DNA of 64,000 bases from contig JALIZF010000942.1 of assembly GCA_029948255.1 (NCBI GenBank), positions 47,925 to 111,924 on the forward strand. The letters are read 5' to 3'. Below are positions 35,201 through 45,541 of the stretch, one piece after another. The stretch is from Telmatactis stephensoni (taxonomy: Eukaryota > Cnidaria > Anthozoa > Actiniaria > Isophelliidae). Both the position numbers and the translations under genes were made by a program. The notes beneath the pieces were generated by a model that had not been told where the DNA came from, made no database searches, and worked only from the letters and a program-made list of their open reading frames with translations. Numbering within the stretch: position 1 is the stretch's first letter; each line of letters opens with the position of its first letter.

Positions 35201-37819
35201 GCGAAAAATATATTTTTTGGCGCCATCTATTACGCAGGGTTTCTTGTGATTGGTTAGTCTAAAATAAGGCATTTTTTTAAACTGTTTATTTAAGTGTCCA
35301 AGTCTTCTATAGCGCTTGCGCACTAATTGGGGGACACTGTACTCACACACACACACACACTACCTCTACATTAATTATTTTGCAAATAATCACTCGACTC
35401 ACATGTTGATTTTTGCTGAGGGAGGAAAAACCGGAGAACCCGGAGAAAAAACCCTTGAGAACAACACATCAAACAAACTTAATTTCACATATGATCCAGG
35501 CGCTCGAGCTGGGACTCGAACCCGGACCACAGCGGTGAAAGGGCAGCGCTCTAACCGCTCGGCCAACCATGCCACCCATTTCCCTGGCAATCAAATAGAG
35601 ATGTCAGTATGTAGTCCTTACCACATAAGCCAGTCCTGTGGACTCGTACACTTTGACCTTGCATGGGTCTTTGTCATTTGCATGAAAGACAATAGGTAGT
35701 GCGATTTTATTGGCTGATGTACTATCGATGGTTTTGACTTTGGATTGGTTTAGGATTGTCATAAATTCACTTGCTTTTCTGGGCCATTTTAGCTTCAGAG
35801 ATGTTGCAGTGTTTAAATGTTCAGTTAGCAGATTAAACAAGCCTAGAAAAAAAGATAAAATAAATCAGAAGATCCATAATAATGTGAAAGCAACAACTCA
35901 TAAGTTATTATTTCAGTGACAAAAAATGAAAATCCATATATCGATTATGAGAACACTTTTATGATCCATAATAAAATTCCAGCTATAATGCGCACCGTAA
36001 CCGCTTTTGGCTGTGCAGCTGTATCTGGGAATGGGGAAGGGGGGGGGGGGGGGGGAATTGAGGGGGGCCTGAGGAGGAGGAATGAGGTCTGCTTCTCCTC
36101 TCTTTCCCCTTCCAGCGGAGCCCAAGCCTTTGAGAGTCATATCCAACGTACAAATGCACAGCAATTACGACCTTAAGTAGTCATTTACGACAAAGTTACA
36201 CTTTAATTAAAATTTTTGCAAGGACAGACGTGGTCTCGATGAAAATGCTATCAAAGTTTTATCTATTGTTAACAATCCTCATCAATTTTCCTAAATATGT
36301 TCTAATTAAAAATTAAAATGTCATTATCCAATGACTATGACAAGTAATGAATGATATCAGAACAGTTCTTCTCCAGTTACTAATGCTACTGGACTTACTA
36401 GCTGCTCAGTAGTGGCTAAGGGTGTGGCTGTGGTATTCGATTGCTAAACCTCCTAATTAAAATAGATTCAAATGATAAAACGAAACGGATTGACTGAAAC
36501 ATTTGATAATAACTATAAGTCCAATGACAAGTGATTTCTGACACTTAGCTTTCTATATGTATGTTCTGTCATTATATTTGGCGCCAGAGGAGGACGTCGC
36601 GGTGACATCGAAACGTTTCTCGCTCGTTATGTCTTTAATATGTATTAGTCTATCTATTTGTTTACGGCGTCGCAAAAGATTAGCATTTGGTAGCTATTGA
36701 TATTTTCGGTGACCAAGGAAATGATCTTCGCAGGTCAATCCGTAGTCATTTGTAGCAAAAAATATTGCAAAGTATTAATTTCTCAAAGCTTGATAAATAC
36801 CAGAATCGAACTTTTTCCATGTAAGGTCCACTTAATTTTAACAATTTTTTACCCTTTTCTTTTGAATGCGAGGAAAACATTTTGCTTGCCCAAATATCTA
36901 AACTCATTTCCACTTTTCATGGCCACTTTCTGGCACCCAAGTGGCCATTCAAAACTATTTATACTCATTTAGCTCCAAGCACTGGCGAGTGAACTCAACA
37001 GCTGCTGTGGTGTGCAGAACAAGCTTAATTCTAGCATTTACAAAATTTCGCTTCACTTTGGGGAAAAACAATAATTAAAGATTAACGTAAAGTAACCGAC
37101 AGCTCCTTGAAAAACCAATTCTGGTGCATATGTGCATGACGGAATCAAAGAAAATCACTGAAACTCCTTTGTTTACTTTACGTCGCTATGGTAACACGGG
37201 TGGAATGTGCTTGTGACTTGGTACAGTGAGCCAAGAAATAAGCAAATGATAAGCAGAAATGTCAAAGACGAGAATAGGCTCTTAATATGCATTGTTTAAA
37301 ATTCTTGAAGAATCTGCCGGATATCTCATAGAAATTGTGGTATAACTTTGCATGATTATTCAGAGATACAGATGCCTTGCAAAATGTGATGCTTTTGGGT
37401 GTGAGCGAAGTGGCAGTAAACACATTTTTGTCAGAAACTTTTTCACAGAATGTCACGAGAATCTCGGAAGTTTTCCAATCTCTCAAGGAACCATGACAAA
37501 CAGAAGAACTTCAGTAATATTTTGAGCACCTCCGGGACAACATGTGCGTTTTTTTTGTCCTTTATTTTTCATCAAAGTCGAATTTTAATTTACAAGAATT
37601 TTGTAATAATTCCAAAAAATACGAAAGCTTACCTTTTGCCTGATGCTTGTGTTCTGTAGAATTACCCGTTGAATAAGGAAAAATCTCCCAAAAGTCGATG
37701 TCAAAATCGGTCTGATTTTGAAGAATATTCCGACATTTTGAAGCACCAGATAGAGTGTAAACACTGCAAGCAATGAAGATTACCAGAGTACACTTGCAAA
37801 AAGTAGTCTGCAAGGCCAT
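23211..37819 (-). CDS. GluR0-like ionotropic glutamate receptor with K+-channel filter, 510 aa
   Basis: Predicted ligand-gated channel subunit of the plasma membrane. Exons: 37819-37633, 35842-35622, 31346-31227, 30158-30064, 26782-26629, 26523-26460, 25440-25187, 24067-23887, 23467-23211. All junctions are GT/AG and in phase (1533 bases including stop). Layout: signal peptide (about 1-26, hydrophobic LVIFIACSVYTL), short S1 ligand lobe (to about 150), M1 (155-176), re-entrant pore loop GFWWAFVTMTTVGYGD (196-211), M3 (221-246, with SVLTANFTSSL matching the receptor SYTANLAAFL motif), S2 lobe (260-385), M4 (389-408), polar cytoplasmic tail. The filter TTVGYGD (205-211) is the potassium-channel signature, as in bacterial GluR0. 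There is no amino-terminal domain. In S2, FLID aligns with the conserved acidic ligand residue; the usual S1 Arg is not evident. The split codon GG|A inside the filter joins exons 4 and 5. Exon 4 uses the acceptor AAG|GATCG, because the nearer CAG|AAATCC breaks phase. Confidence 0.92.
24395..24597. mobile_element. G-rich/C-rich fold-back element
   Basis: CCTCAGGGACCCAGGGCGAAAGGGGAGG on the left is mirrored by CCCCTTTCGCCCTGGGTCCCCGAGG on the right, with a centre AAAAGGACGTCCTTTT. It lies in intron 7 of the channel gene and makes proline- and glycine-rich frames on both strands that are not genes. Confidence 0.85.
25843..26280. mobile_element. Fold-back element with 140-bp arms
   Basis: The left arm from ACGTCTACGAGATTAGTATA to TGACGTCATTTACGGG (25843-25983) returns as its complement at 26139-26280 with scattered differences. 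The middle (about 150 bases) is unpaired. It is in the intron between channel exons 6 and 7. The matching reading frames on opposite strands (each with RLVYILN) reflect the repeat. Confidence 0.85.
28405..29090. mobile_element. Long fold-back element, about 680 bp
   Basis: CTCAAGTATGTTAAGGCCTGGG on the left pairs with CCAGGCCTTAACATACTTGAG on the right. Inner segments also pair: GGTGGTCACGTGACC with its complement, CACCTGAACCACCATTGCTC with GAGCAATGGTGGTTCAGGTG, and TAAGAGGTATATGAATCTGC with its complement. The loop around 28735 is short. It is in the intron between channel exons 4 and 5. Confidence 0.88.
29750..29900. mobile_element. Inverted-repeat element with TAGGCCCTTTGCAGCA ends
   Basis: TAATAGGCCCTTTGCAGCA and the complement TGCTGCAAAGGGCCTATTTG flank about 115 bases. 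Inner arms GGCTGG..CCATTG are not clearly paired. It is in the intron between channel exons 4 and 5. Confidence 0.75.
30433..30610. mobile_element. 178-bp inverted-repeat element (GGGCTGATTATATGAAG)
   Basis: AGGGTCTGATTATATGAAGTGGGCTGGCC on the left matches the complement of GGCCAGCCCGCTTCATATAATCAAGCCCT on the right; CCGATTAA/TTAATCGG arms continue inward. It lies in channel intron 3, about 275 bases upstream of exon 4 in the sense direction. Confidence 0.85.
31436..31600. mobile_element. 165-bp inverted-repeat element (GAGCGATAACACTAAAACCG)
   Basis: CCTGGTTAGAGCGATAACACTAAAACCGTGAAA on the left and its complement TTTCACGGTTTTAGTGTTATCGCTCTAGCCAGG on the right, with a loop of about 95 bases. 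It lies 90 bases upstream of channel exon 3 in the sense direction. Confidence 0.9.
31722..32045 (+). mobile_element. tRNA-derived SINE, family A (variant tail)
   Basis: It begins GGTGGTATGGTTGGCCTAGTGGTGAGAGC (A-box-like) and has GGTTCGAGTTCC (B box), then the family body (AGTTTGTTGGTGTGTTGCTCT, TTTTCTCC, TCAGCAAAAATCA). Its 3' end differs from the main family: TGAGTGCCAGTAGATGAAGGACC, CTATGTGGATATGCTGCTG and a T/A-rich tail. The same tail occurs in the opposite orientation at 32935-33208. Confidence 0.85.
32127..32300. mobile_element. Inverted-repeat element (ACAGGGCCGTAGCCACC)
   Basis: ACAGGGCCGTAGCCACC pairs with GGTGGCTTTGGCCCTGT, and the inner GGTACGG..AAAAGTTGGTCCGG and CCGTACC segments are also related. 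About 174 bases, in channel intron 2. Confidence 0.75.
32935..33208 (-). mobile_element. tRNA-derived SINE, family A (variant tail), minus copy
   Basis: Read on the minus strand it starts GGGTGGCATGGTTGGCCTAGTGG, has GTCATTCACCGCTGTGG-type sequence, a GGTTCAAGTCCC B box, the TTTTTTCTCCGGGTTCTTCGG body and the CAGAAGATGAAGAACCACTATG tail of the 31.7-kb copy. The two copies form an inverted pair about 0.9 kb apart inside channel intron 2. Confidence 0.85.
33310..34660. other. Intronic stretch without recognised elements
   Basis: This is part of channel intron 2. It contains only AT-rich unique-looking sequence and, at 34250-34520, a GC-richer patch with CGTACGC, TCACGTGA and paired GACGGCAAAG/TGGCGTCTGCCG words, perhaps a decayed inverted repeat. 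No exon is seen. Confidence 0.4.
34662..35035 (+). mobile_element. tRNA-derived SINE, family B
   Basis: Head: CCCGGTTGGCTCAGTTGGTTGAGCG (A box) and GGTCGGGGTTCGAATCCCGG (B box). The body includes CTTCACGTCTTCTCGGATAAG, GACGTTAAACCGTAGGCCCCG, and AAAGATCCTGTTGTACTG; the tail is TTTGCGCTATATAAATGCAAA. About 370 bases, with both Pol III boxes intact. A partial relative is at 49145-49395 on the minus strand. It lies in channel intron 2. Confidence 0.88.
35281..35578 (-). mobile_element. tRNA-derived SINE, family A
   Basis: On the minus strand it runs from GGGTGGCATGGTTGGCCGAG (A box) through GGTTCGAGTCCCAGCTCGAGC (B box), TTTTTTCTCCGGG, TCCTCCCTCAGCAAAAATCAAC, GTAGAGGTAG, a (GT)n stretch, CAGTGTCCCCCAATTAGTGCG and GACACTTAAATAAACAGT. 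Full-length copy, ending 44 bases from channel exon 2 (35622). Confidence 0.92.
36030..36060. repeat. Run of 17 G in a G-rich patch
   Basis: A homopolymer of 17 G (36039-36055) lies between GGGAATGGGGAA and GGGGGGCCTGAGGAGG. It is in channel intron 1. Confidence 0.9.
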
Positions 37820-39400
37820 TTTGAGGGAGCTGAAGTAGTTTAATCCTATGACATTATAGGAGCAACTTGCGAGAGCTGAGCCACAACATTTTATGCTATT
37901 ATCGTCTGCTAAGCTGATTACAAATGCAAACCCACAAAGAGCTATAGAAACTGTTATTAGTGTGGATTGTTAATAATTCAGTACTCAAAATTTGGTTTGA
38001 TTAGTAAAGTATAAACTGATAGATAAATCAGCCTGTAGCCATAGCATAACCAGCAAAAAATAAGGGATTAAATTCCTCGCAAGCAAGAGGTAAAATTAAA
38101 AGAAAAAAATCTCTAAATTGACACTGTAATCATAGCCCTCAAATGGCGCTCAAAAACTGTGGAGTAGACTTTTAAATTATCATATCTTCGCTTCCCAAGA
38201 ATCAAGTAGTATTCTATGAATAATTAAATGCTACCTATTTTGACTGGTACCGAAGGCCTGCCAGAATTTTTTCGCGCACACGAATTTTTTTTTTCAATCA
38301 ATATGCTAACATCGTCAGAACGTTGTTGCTAATTTATAAGTAGAATATATCCCTAGCGGTATTTCTTCATTTTTCAACCGGAATCTAAACAACAGTAAAC
38401 ATTTTTCTTTCCTTGTCCAGAAAACCATCTCAATGCTACGAAAAGCGTCTTCGCGCTGCTATCTGTTGACGCACAGAAATGATTGATATGCGAAACGATA
38501 TATCAACTAGAATGTTGGCATTGGGACTTATCGCGCTTGGAGATAAGCTAAATTCAATCGCGGACAGTTGTCGGGTAGTCCAAAACAGGTGTTTTCTTTC
38601 ATGATCTCATATTTGTTTTCATGTAACATATGCTGTTTTGCTACAATATTCGTCTTCAGTATTTTCCTGGTTGCTCTTCTCTTTGTCAAGGTCGATGCGG
38701 CTTCTGATTCAAATAAAAATGCCAATTTCATCATCCATTTTACTACTTGAATTCAAATGAAAACCACTGACAATTGTCTTTACTTTTCGCTAATTGTAAA
38801 CATTGGTTTTTGTTTTGTTTGATTTTTTTCTGGCTGTCATCGAAACCAATGGAAGACAAGCTATCAAAATTTACGAGATTTTAAGTTGCCATTCCTGTAG
38901 ATATAGTTTGAATAAAAGTTTGAAAGTGCCAAAATATCATCTTCCAAATATCACGGCCAAAAAGAGTTCAAAGGCTCAAAATCAACGAAAAAAATATTTA
39001 CGTGGGAACCGCCTTTTGATCATGTACAAACTCAATTTATCATCGGGCCACCCCGATGTTTTCTCATTAAAGCATCTAAAACTTTGTCATGGAGGTGATG
39101 ATATCGCTTTTGGAACACCCGGCCAACGGACCTCTAACAATTACACAAACTTTAACTACTCACACTTTTTTCTTGAATTCTAAAGGCGAATTAAGACATT
39201 TATTTCTCTGCGAGGGTATTTTCCTTTAGACACCATTTTTTCTTCACTTTACTGTTAATTGAGGGAAAGCTACGCAGGTGAAACTGGAAATGACATCCAA
39301 TCTTGTTCGTAACAAATTTTCGATGATTCATTATGAGCTGAATCGCAATTTCCATTAAAAAAATATATAAAAAAACAGATAAAAAAGATTTAAAAAAATC
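37820..39400. other. Upstream region of the channel gene
   Basis: It should contain the promoter of the channel gene, but no clear element is visible. Two plus-strand frames (38568-38750 with a hydrophobic stretch, and 38803-39183 of 126 codons) are AT-rich, unrecognised and lack convincing splice partners. I do not call them genes. Confidence 0.4.
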
Positions 39401-39402
39401 AA

Positions 39403-39680
39403 TTACAGTGGACAAATGGATGTTTTTCTGTCTCGGCAGCTGAACTGTCTGGCTCAAAGGCTTTTATTTTTCAAACTTTAAAAGGCTTTCTTGTATTAAA
39501 CTTTTCAGTTAAGCAAAGTTTAAAAAAAGATAAAGAAGACAAAAAAGAATCACTTACAGTGGACTAATGGATGTTTTTTTGTCTCGGTAGCTGAAAGTCT
39601 GTCTCAATTCAAAGGCTTTTATTTTTGAGACTTTAAAAGGCTTTCTTTTATTGAACTTTTATTAAGCAAAGTTTAAACTT
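39403..39680. repeat. Tandem duplication, period about 151 bp
   Basis: TTACAGTGGACAAATGGATG at 39403 recurs as TTACAGTGGACTAATGGATG at 39554, each followed by TTTTTCTGTCTCGG, AAGGCTTTTATTTTT, ACTTTAAAAGGCTTTCTT and AAGCAAAGTTTAAA. Two copies, about 85-90 percent alike by eye. Confidence 0.85.
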
Positions 39681-40054
39681 TTATAAAGTACACTTCCTGT
39701 CAAATGCGTGCCAGTATTGTCAACGTAATAAAAACAACAAAAACACAAGATTATAACTGATTTCTTCATTGTTTATTAATCCTCCAAAGTTTACATACAA
39801 GGATTGGTAAACCATTTGGTTGTAGATGTGTTGATCCTGAAACAAACAAATACAACAGAAATCGATGGATGAAGTATTCAATAACAAATGATAAACAACA
39901 CCTATAAATGCTGTTTTGAAATTGCAGCCACGTTTTGTATGACAAATGCAAATGGAACGAATCCTACTCTTTACACTGATATTTATGATATTTAGTTGCT
40001 CATCTCGCCCTGCTGCATTAATTCCCAAGTGCGTGGGAAATATTAAAAAATATA

Positions 40055-40409
40055 AGCTTGCCTGTAGTAAGTGTAGTATCTGTAGCACCTGTAGTAGGTG
40101 AAGTAGACCTAGTACAGTACTTCTCATAGCATAGGCTGTGTAAACGTAGTAGGTGTAGTATTTGTAGTAGGTGTAGTGGTTGTAGTTGGTGTAGCACCAC
40201 TAGTAGATGTTGTAGTACTTGTAGTAGGTGTAGTTTCTGTAGTTCGTGTAGTACCTGTAGTATCTATAGAACGTGTAGTACCTGTAGCACCTGTAGTAAG
40301 AAGGCTGTGTACACGTAGTGGGTGTAGTATTTGTAGTAGGTGTAGTGGTTGTAGTTGGTGTAGCACACATGGTAAGCGTAGTAGCAGTAGTATCTGTAGT
40401 ACCTATAGA
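40055..40409. repeat. Degenerate GTAGTA minisatellite, left block
   Basis: Short units of 6, 9 and 15 bases made from GTAGTA, CCTGTAGTA and GGTGTAGTA-type words. One strand reads as Val-rich, the other as Thr-rich (TTGTT, TTPTT), in several frames. No splice sites suggest an exon. The array is interrupted at 40410 by a LINE fragment and resumes at about 40785. Confidence 0.85.
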
Positions 40410-40787
40410 CAACTACGTTCCTGTAACCGATCACTCCTTGTCATCCCCACTGTCAGAACAAGTACCTATGGTCATCGCACATTCTCCTATGCAGCATCTA
40501 AATTATGGAATGATCTGCCTGAATCTATAAAAGCTTCACCTTCAGTGGCATCCTTTAAATCAAACATTAAGACATTTTTATTTAAAAAAACTTATTTTCC
40601 CCATGACACTTAGCGTAACTTATTTTATTTATTTATATTACTATAAATAATCTCAATTTTATTCATGAAATTTAGCACAATTTATTTATCTACGGATTAA
40701 TTACTTTTATTTATACACATATGTAAGCGCATTGAGCCATGTTAAATGCGCACTAAGTACATTAGTATTATTATTATTATTAGTGTA
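40410..40787 (+). mobile_element. LINE 3' fragment (end of reverse transcriptase ORF and 3' UTR)
   Basis: The frame ending at 40613 has the typical C-terminal tail of non-LTR retrotransposon ORF2 proteins: TVRTSTYGHRTFSYAAS, KLWNDLPESIK, SPSVASFKSNIKTFLFKK, then stop. The 3' UTR follows, ending GCGCACTAAGTACATTAGTATT and (TTA)n. It is severely 5'-truncated and has no catalytic domain left. The tail style resembles CR1/L2-type LINEs. It is inserted in the GTAGTA minisatellite. Confidence 0.85.
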
Positions 40788-41225
40788 GTACCAGTAGTAA
40801 ATGTAGCTGTAGTCAGTGTAGTACATGTGGTACCTGTAGTCAATGTAGTATCTGTAGTAGGGTGTAGTAGGTGTAGTATATATGCAGTATATATATGCAG
40901 CACCTGTAGGAGAAGGTATCTGTATTGCAGTTCCATTAGTAGGTGTAGTACATGTAGTAATTGTAGTCAGTGTAGTATCTGTAGCACCTGTTGTATGGTG
41001 TAGTATTTATAGTATCTGTAGTGCCTGTAGTAGGTGTTACACCTGTTGTGTAGTTCCAGTAGTAAGTGTAGTACATGTAGTACCTGTAGTCAGTGTAGTA
41101 TCTGTAGAACCTGTTGTAGGGTGTAGTATCTATAGTATACGTAGTACCTGTAGTAGGTGTTATTACCTGTAGTATATAGTACAAGTAGTAGGTGTAGTAC
41201 ATGTCTTACCTATAACTGTAGTATG
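40785..41225. repeat. Degenerate GTAGTA minisatellite, right block
   Basis: Continuation of the array on the far side of the LINE fragment, with GTAGTACATGTAGTACCTGTAGT-like units and some TATATGCAG variation. The translated frames (VVPVVSVV; YYTYY; TTGTT) are artefacts. Confidence 0.85.
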
Positions 41226-44200
41226 TGGCAACTCGTCTTATCTATGTAAGTTGAATTCTTTCATTAGAAAGACTCGATTCATTTAGTTCAACTTTAGGAG
41301 ATGGAGACTCTGAATATTTCTATTAAGAATTTGAATAAGAAAATCTTACAGACATATGCTTTAAAAGCTCGTGTCGGCTTTGGCCCTGGCACAGGTTCTT
41401 TATCACTACGGGATTCCCTACTAGCAGAGACTCAGCAGATTAGGGTTACGGTTTTACGAGATTTTCGTGTTCTCTTGTTCACCTAGACTTGAAAATACAA
41501 CTGATGAAACCCTAAGTGATAAAGTTTATTAAATCTCTAAATGTACAACTTTCAGTTAAGATATTTGTAAACGAGATACTTAACTTTGCTGACATTTCAA
41601 ATCTTCGCCCTTTGGATAATCATCGAGATCTGCTTTAGGATTACTCTTAAATAGCAAATGTGATTACCAGTTCCAAACCTTCATCCAGCACGTAGAAAAT
41701 AAAGATCCATACTAAAATACAGCATAACGTCTTCACGTTACAAAGGAGCTCAATTGACCTAAAATGCATATTGCTAACGCAACTTTGTTGATCTTTCTTC
41801 AAAATACTCGATTTTGATTGGTTCCTCTATGTCCCCAAGGATGTGGGACAAACATATTAGCATCATAATGAAACTTCGCCGAATAGACTACCCCAATTAG
41901 ACATTAAATTTATTAAGTGTCTAGGTAGCGCAGCGGTCTAAGGTGATATCTAAAGGTATGGATTAGGGTCCGGATATCGTCTCCCTCCCTGGCCTTCGGG
42001 CTAAGACAACTGTTTTATGTAGCACCGGGATAGCGTGGATGGGGCCGAAATCTTCATCCGTAACGTAAGTCGATTCGATGTCTCAGCTTCCTTGAATGTC
42101 TCGGGAGAATCGTCCCAAAATTTAATTTTTCTTTTTTTCGTTCGAGTCGTGTCGGGGGCGAATCCTTTTTCTATTTTCTTTTTTTCACTCTAGTTCTATA
42201 ACTTTTTCTTTTTTTGCCTGAATATCCTGACTACGTATTGTCTTGCTACAGATACTGATGTTTTTACCTAACTTTTTAAATTAGTTTTGGATCGTTCATA
42301 AATATATTGAGATTGATTAATATTCATGATTATTAATATATGGATATCGTTTAATTTCTCTATATTTCTTAAATGTGCGATCGAATATCGTGCGTTTTTT
42401 ATGCGTTTTGCAATTGCCCCGCTAAACAATCGCCAAGTTAATCAAGACATACTATTTTTCAAAGTTTAATTTCAAGCAAAAGGTATATTTGTGGCTTGTG
42501 TGTAATGTATAAACTGTTCATCCAGCTGGGTAAACAGTCGCACGAAACTCCTGGCTACTCCCCTGATAGACCTGGATTCCCCTCACTCTTTTTGGGAACT
42601 TTTACGGAAACGGAACTTAGGGTAATGGCTACTCAAAATGTAATAATAACTCAAATAAAGGTTTGGTTGGGAGGAGTGAGAATGCGAACGCGCTTGCGCA
42701 AAGGTCGGCAGGCAAAGAGAGAGAAAAAGCCTCTATAGGTCGAATATATGGATCTATTTTGTTTTGGATTTTCTTTACTCTTCTTCTTTGGCCATAATCC
42801 CTCCGATAGAGTAACGTCTTCCATTTCGGTAAAACGCTATACATTTCGACAATTTAAAAGGTTAAGAGAAAGCACAATATTTAGGGTCTGTAGTTTCTCC
42901 AGCTAGTTAAGCTTGTTACGTTTCCCAGGAAGCCGACGGTGCGCTCTTTACCCCTCTAGCTCCATCAGTGCTCAATTTTAAGGGTATTTGAAGCTACTTA
43001 AAGCTACACGGAATGGAAAGAAGTCGAAACAAGTGTGAGATATTTGGGAATCGTACCCGTGGTGATCATGAAACTATTGCAGCTATCCGCAATGCATTGC
43101 AGATCACTTGGGAAAGGTCGCGGGCTCAAAACACAGGAAACCCGTCAATGAGAGGATCATTCGATAGAAAACGAAGTACGAAGGGTGCATAGCGCCATCC
43201 AGCGGATAAATCCTTATCCAGCGGATAAAATCTATACAAAATCTATACAGTGGATAACTCTTATCCGGTGGATAACTTTATCTAATCTTACAACCGGGTC
43301 CAGGACAATACAAGTTGTCCTTACTAAGTATAGCCGGTTGTGAGGACACTACGCGACGGACTATGACATACCCCTATAAACCTCAGGACATTAGAAGTTG
43401 TCCTTATATGGAGTCGTTACCCGGTATGGAAGGTAACTGATTAGAGGGACGTTTGGACGTCAGATGACATCAGTATAGGTGGATCTAGATCTTTGTTTAC
43501 AATTTTTGCTCATTAGCATAGGCATTTCTCTTTTTAATCAAATAAAACACCAAATCACCTCTGATTATTTAAAGGGCATGGCCAAACTAGTTTCTTTGGA
43601 AATTTGAGCTTGACACAAGCAATAGTTTTTGCGTGATGTGGTTTTGAAAACTCTAAATTTTACAGAGAATGTATGGGCTCATTAGCGCTTTTGCCACCCA
43701 GAAAATTGAAAGCAAATTGGACGCTGATATCTCGCATAATATTGCATACAAAGAGCTGAAAATCTCGTATATTACTTAAATTAAAAAGCTCTTAAAAGTT
43801 TTGGACTCAGTTTGTAATTTTATTGATTTTTAACCGTATACTAATGAAGAAAAATGTAAACACTGACATCAGCAGAGATCCTCCTATGTCGTTAGATTTA
43901 CTCGACCAACTATATTTATAGCTCGGCAACCCTAAACATTGGCACGCGCTCCAATTAATTTGGGTACGGCACCCCTGTCAGACCACCAATTTTCTGATCA
44001 CACGATGATAATCAATCGTGCCAAAATCAACAGGTCTTCGTGCTCTGATTTAGGAGTGTCGTGTAAATCGGGCCTTATATTATGTAGAAAAGGGCGCCGA
44101 TTTTGAAAATCGAGCTTAAAAGAAAGGCACAAGAAATGGACAAGCGTATTTGTTTGTTTGTTTAGACACATAACTGACAAATTGCAGTGATAAGAAAAAA

Positions 44201-44405
44201 TGAATAAGAAAACTAAGAAAGAAAGTAAGATGCAAACATGAATTATGGGATGTACACAGCAATGTCTACAGCAAGGCAAACTACAGGGTAATCATTCAGT
44301 GTTTTAATCTCATTCAGTACGTGTTTTTAGTCTCATGTAAATTCCATTCTTCAATGCATATGTTCATCCTGTATAAAAAGAATAAAGAATAGTTTAGACA
44401 TTTTG
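41226..44405. other. Gene-poor stretch downstream of the first metalloproteinase gene
   Basis: No supported exon. 41925-42120 begins GGTAGCGCAGCGGTCTAAGGTG, like a tRNA-Leu A box, and may be a decayed SINE. 43190-43285 has four diverged TCCAGCGGATAA units. 43300-43440 has paired AGGACAATACAAGTTGTCCTT words, probably a small inverted element. Confidence 0.4.
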
Positions 44406-44425
44406 TCCTCTAAAATTTCATTTAT
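44180..44425. repeat. Segment shared with 50780-50985 (duplicated 3' flank)
   Basis: Shared words in the same order include GGATGT(A/G)CACAGCA, GGTAATCATTCA(G/A)TGTTTTAAT, GT(T/A)GATCCTGTATAAAA-type sequence, AGAATAAAGAAT and ATATTTTGTC/ACATTTTGTC. The two segments lie about 1.1 kb and 0.8 kb downstream of the two metalloproteinase stop codons, so they look like parts of the tandem duplication. Confidence 0.65.
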
Positions 44426-44531
44426 TATAAATTGTTGTCGTCATCGACGCTGTTTATTTGTTTAATGTGGTCCTTTCTATAAGGGATTATGTAGGATTCA
44501 AAGTGTCTCGGTCCGATATTCGAGCGAGCAG

Positions 44532-44604
44532 GCCGAGCCGAGCCGAGCCGAGCCGAGCCGAGCCGAGCCGAGCCGAGCCGAGCCGAGCCGAGCCGAGCCG
44601 AGCC
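44532..44604. repeat. (GAGCC)n pentanucleotide array
   Basis: About 14 uninterrupted GAGCC/CCGAG units, GC-rich in an AT-rich setting. Confidence 0.97.
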
Positions 44605-45541
44605 TCATATACCCCTCAGAAACGGACCCAAAGCTCCCCTGACACTGAGAACTTGTACAAAACTCCAGCTAGGCTCAATAAACGCTAAATATCGACAAGC
44701 CTAACTATAGACTACTGAAGGCCGTGTTTACACTAGAGCGTTAGCCTTGGTTGTTAATAACAAATTTGGCGTTGTTTCAAAGTATCTAATTTACTGTAGG
44801 TTGCATGAATCTTAATCAAAAACTTAAGTCTAAACACGGCTTAAGGCTACAGTCAATGCCAAAACTGTTCTGCCGTGTGTAATTAATTTCATGTGCTTCA
44901 AGATCCACCCTACAGCCTTAATTAAATCAATGTTGAGATGGAATCTAAGGCCCAAGACACCTTTGTGTTTTACTTAGAAATCGCAACATTGAAGCAATCA
45001 TGCGAGATACCCCAAAAATGAATTAGCAAAATATTATCATGCCAAGTAATTTTGGCAATTTACTTCATCGTACACTTATACGGATAAATGTGAAAAAGCA
45101 TTTGTTTTTGCTAGCTAGCCCAGCACACTTCTCGTCCACTCTAAAATGACGTTTATCTTAACTTTTTTTGCCTTTAGATGGATAGCAAAAATGGAAAAAA
45201 GACGTTTTTTGATATTTATCCGTATCCGATGTAGATCTAGCTACATCGACCAAGGAAAACGACTGAAGAACCAATATATAATTGAACAATGTGTCAAAAA
45301 AGTTATAAATGAACTGCAGCTCACGAAACTATTTTGGATTAAATATCAGTCCATCAATGCCCACTTGTAGCACAGAGAAGGGGAGGGGAAGAGGAACCTC
45401 AAGGATGCGCTCACTACCCACCTCCCCCCCCCCTCTTAGCTACCAACAAAGTGGCCCCAAATGTGTGAAACCTACTACTAAAAGACCATTTCAGGGATCA
45501 CGTAATGACATGAGGCATCTAAAGTTAATTTACGACGCACC

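Noticed and set aside
38568..39183. Two plus-strand frames upstream of the channel gene, one with a signal-like hydrophobic stretch
   Set aside because: No splice pairing, no recognised motif and low-complexity AT-rich surroundings; not enough for a gene call.
40124..41202. Thr-rich minus-strand frames as a mucin-like gene
   Set aside because: They are open in several frames because of the short repeat unit, lack splice sites and are interrupted by a LINE fragment.
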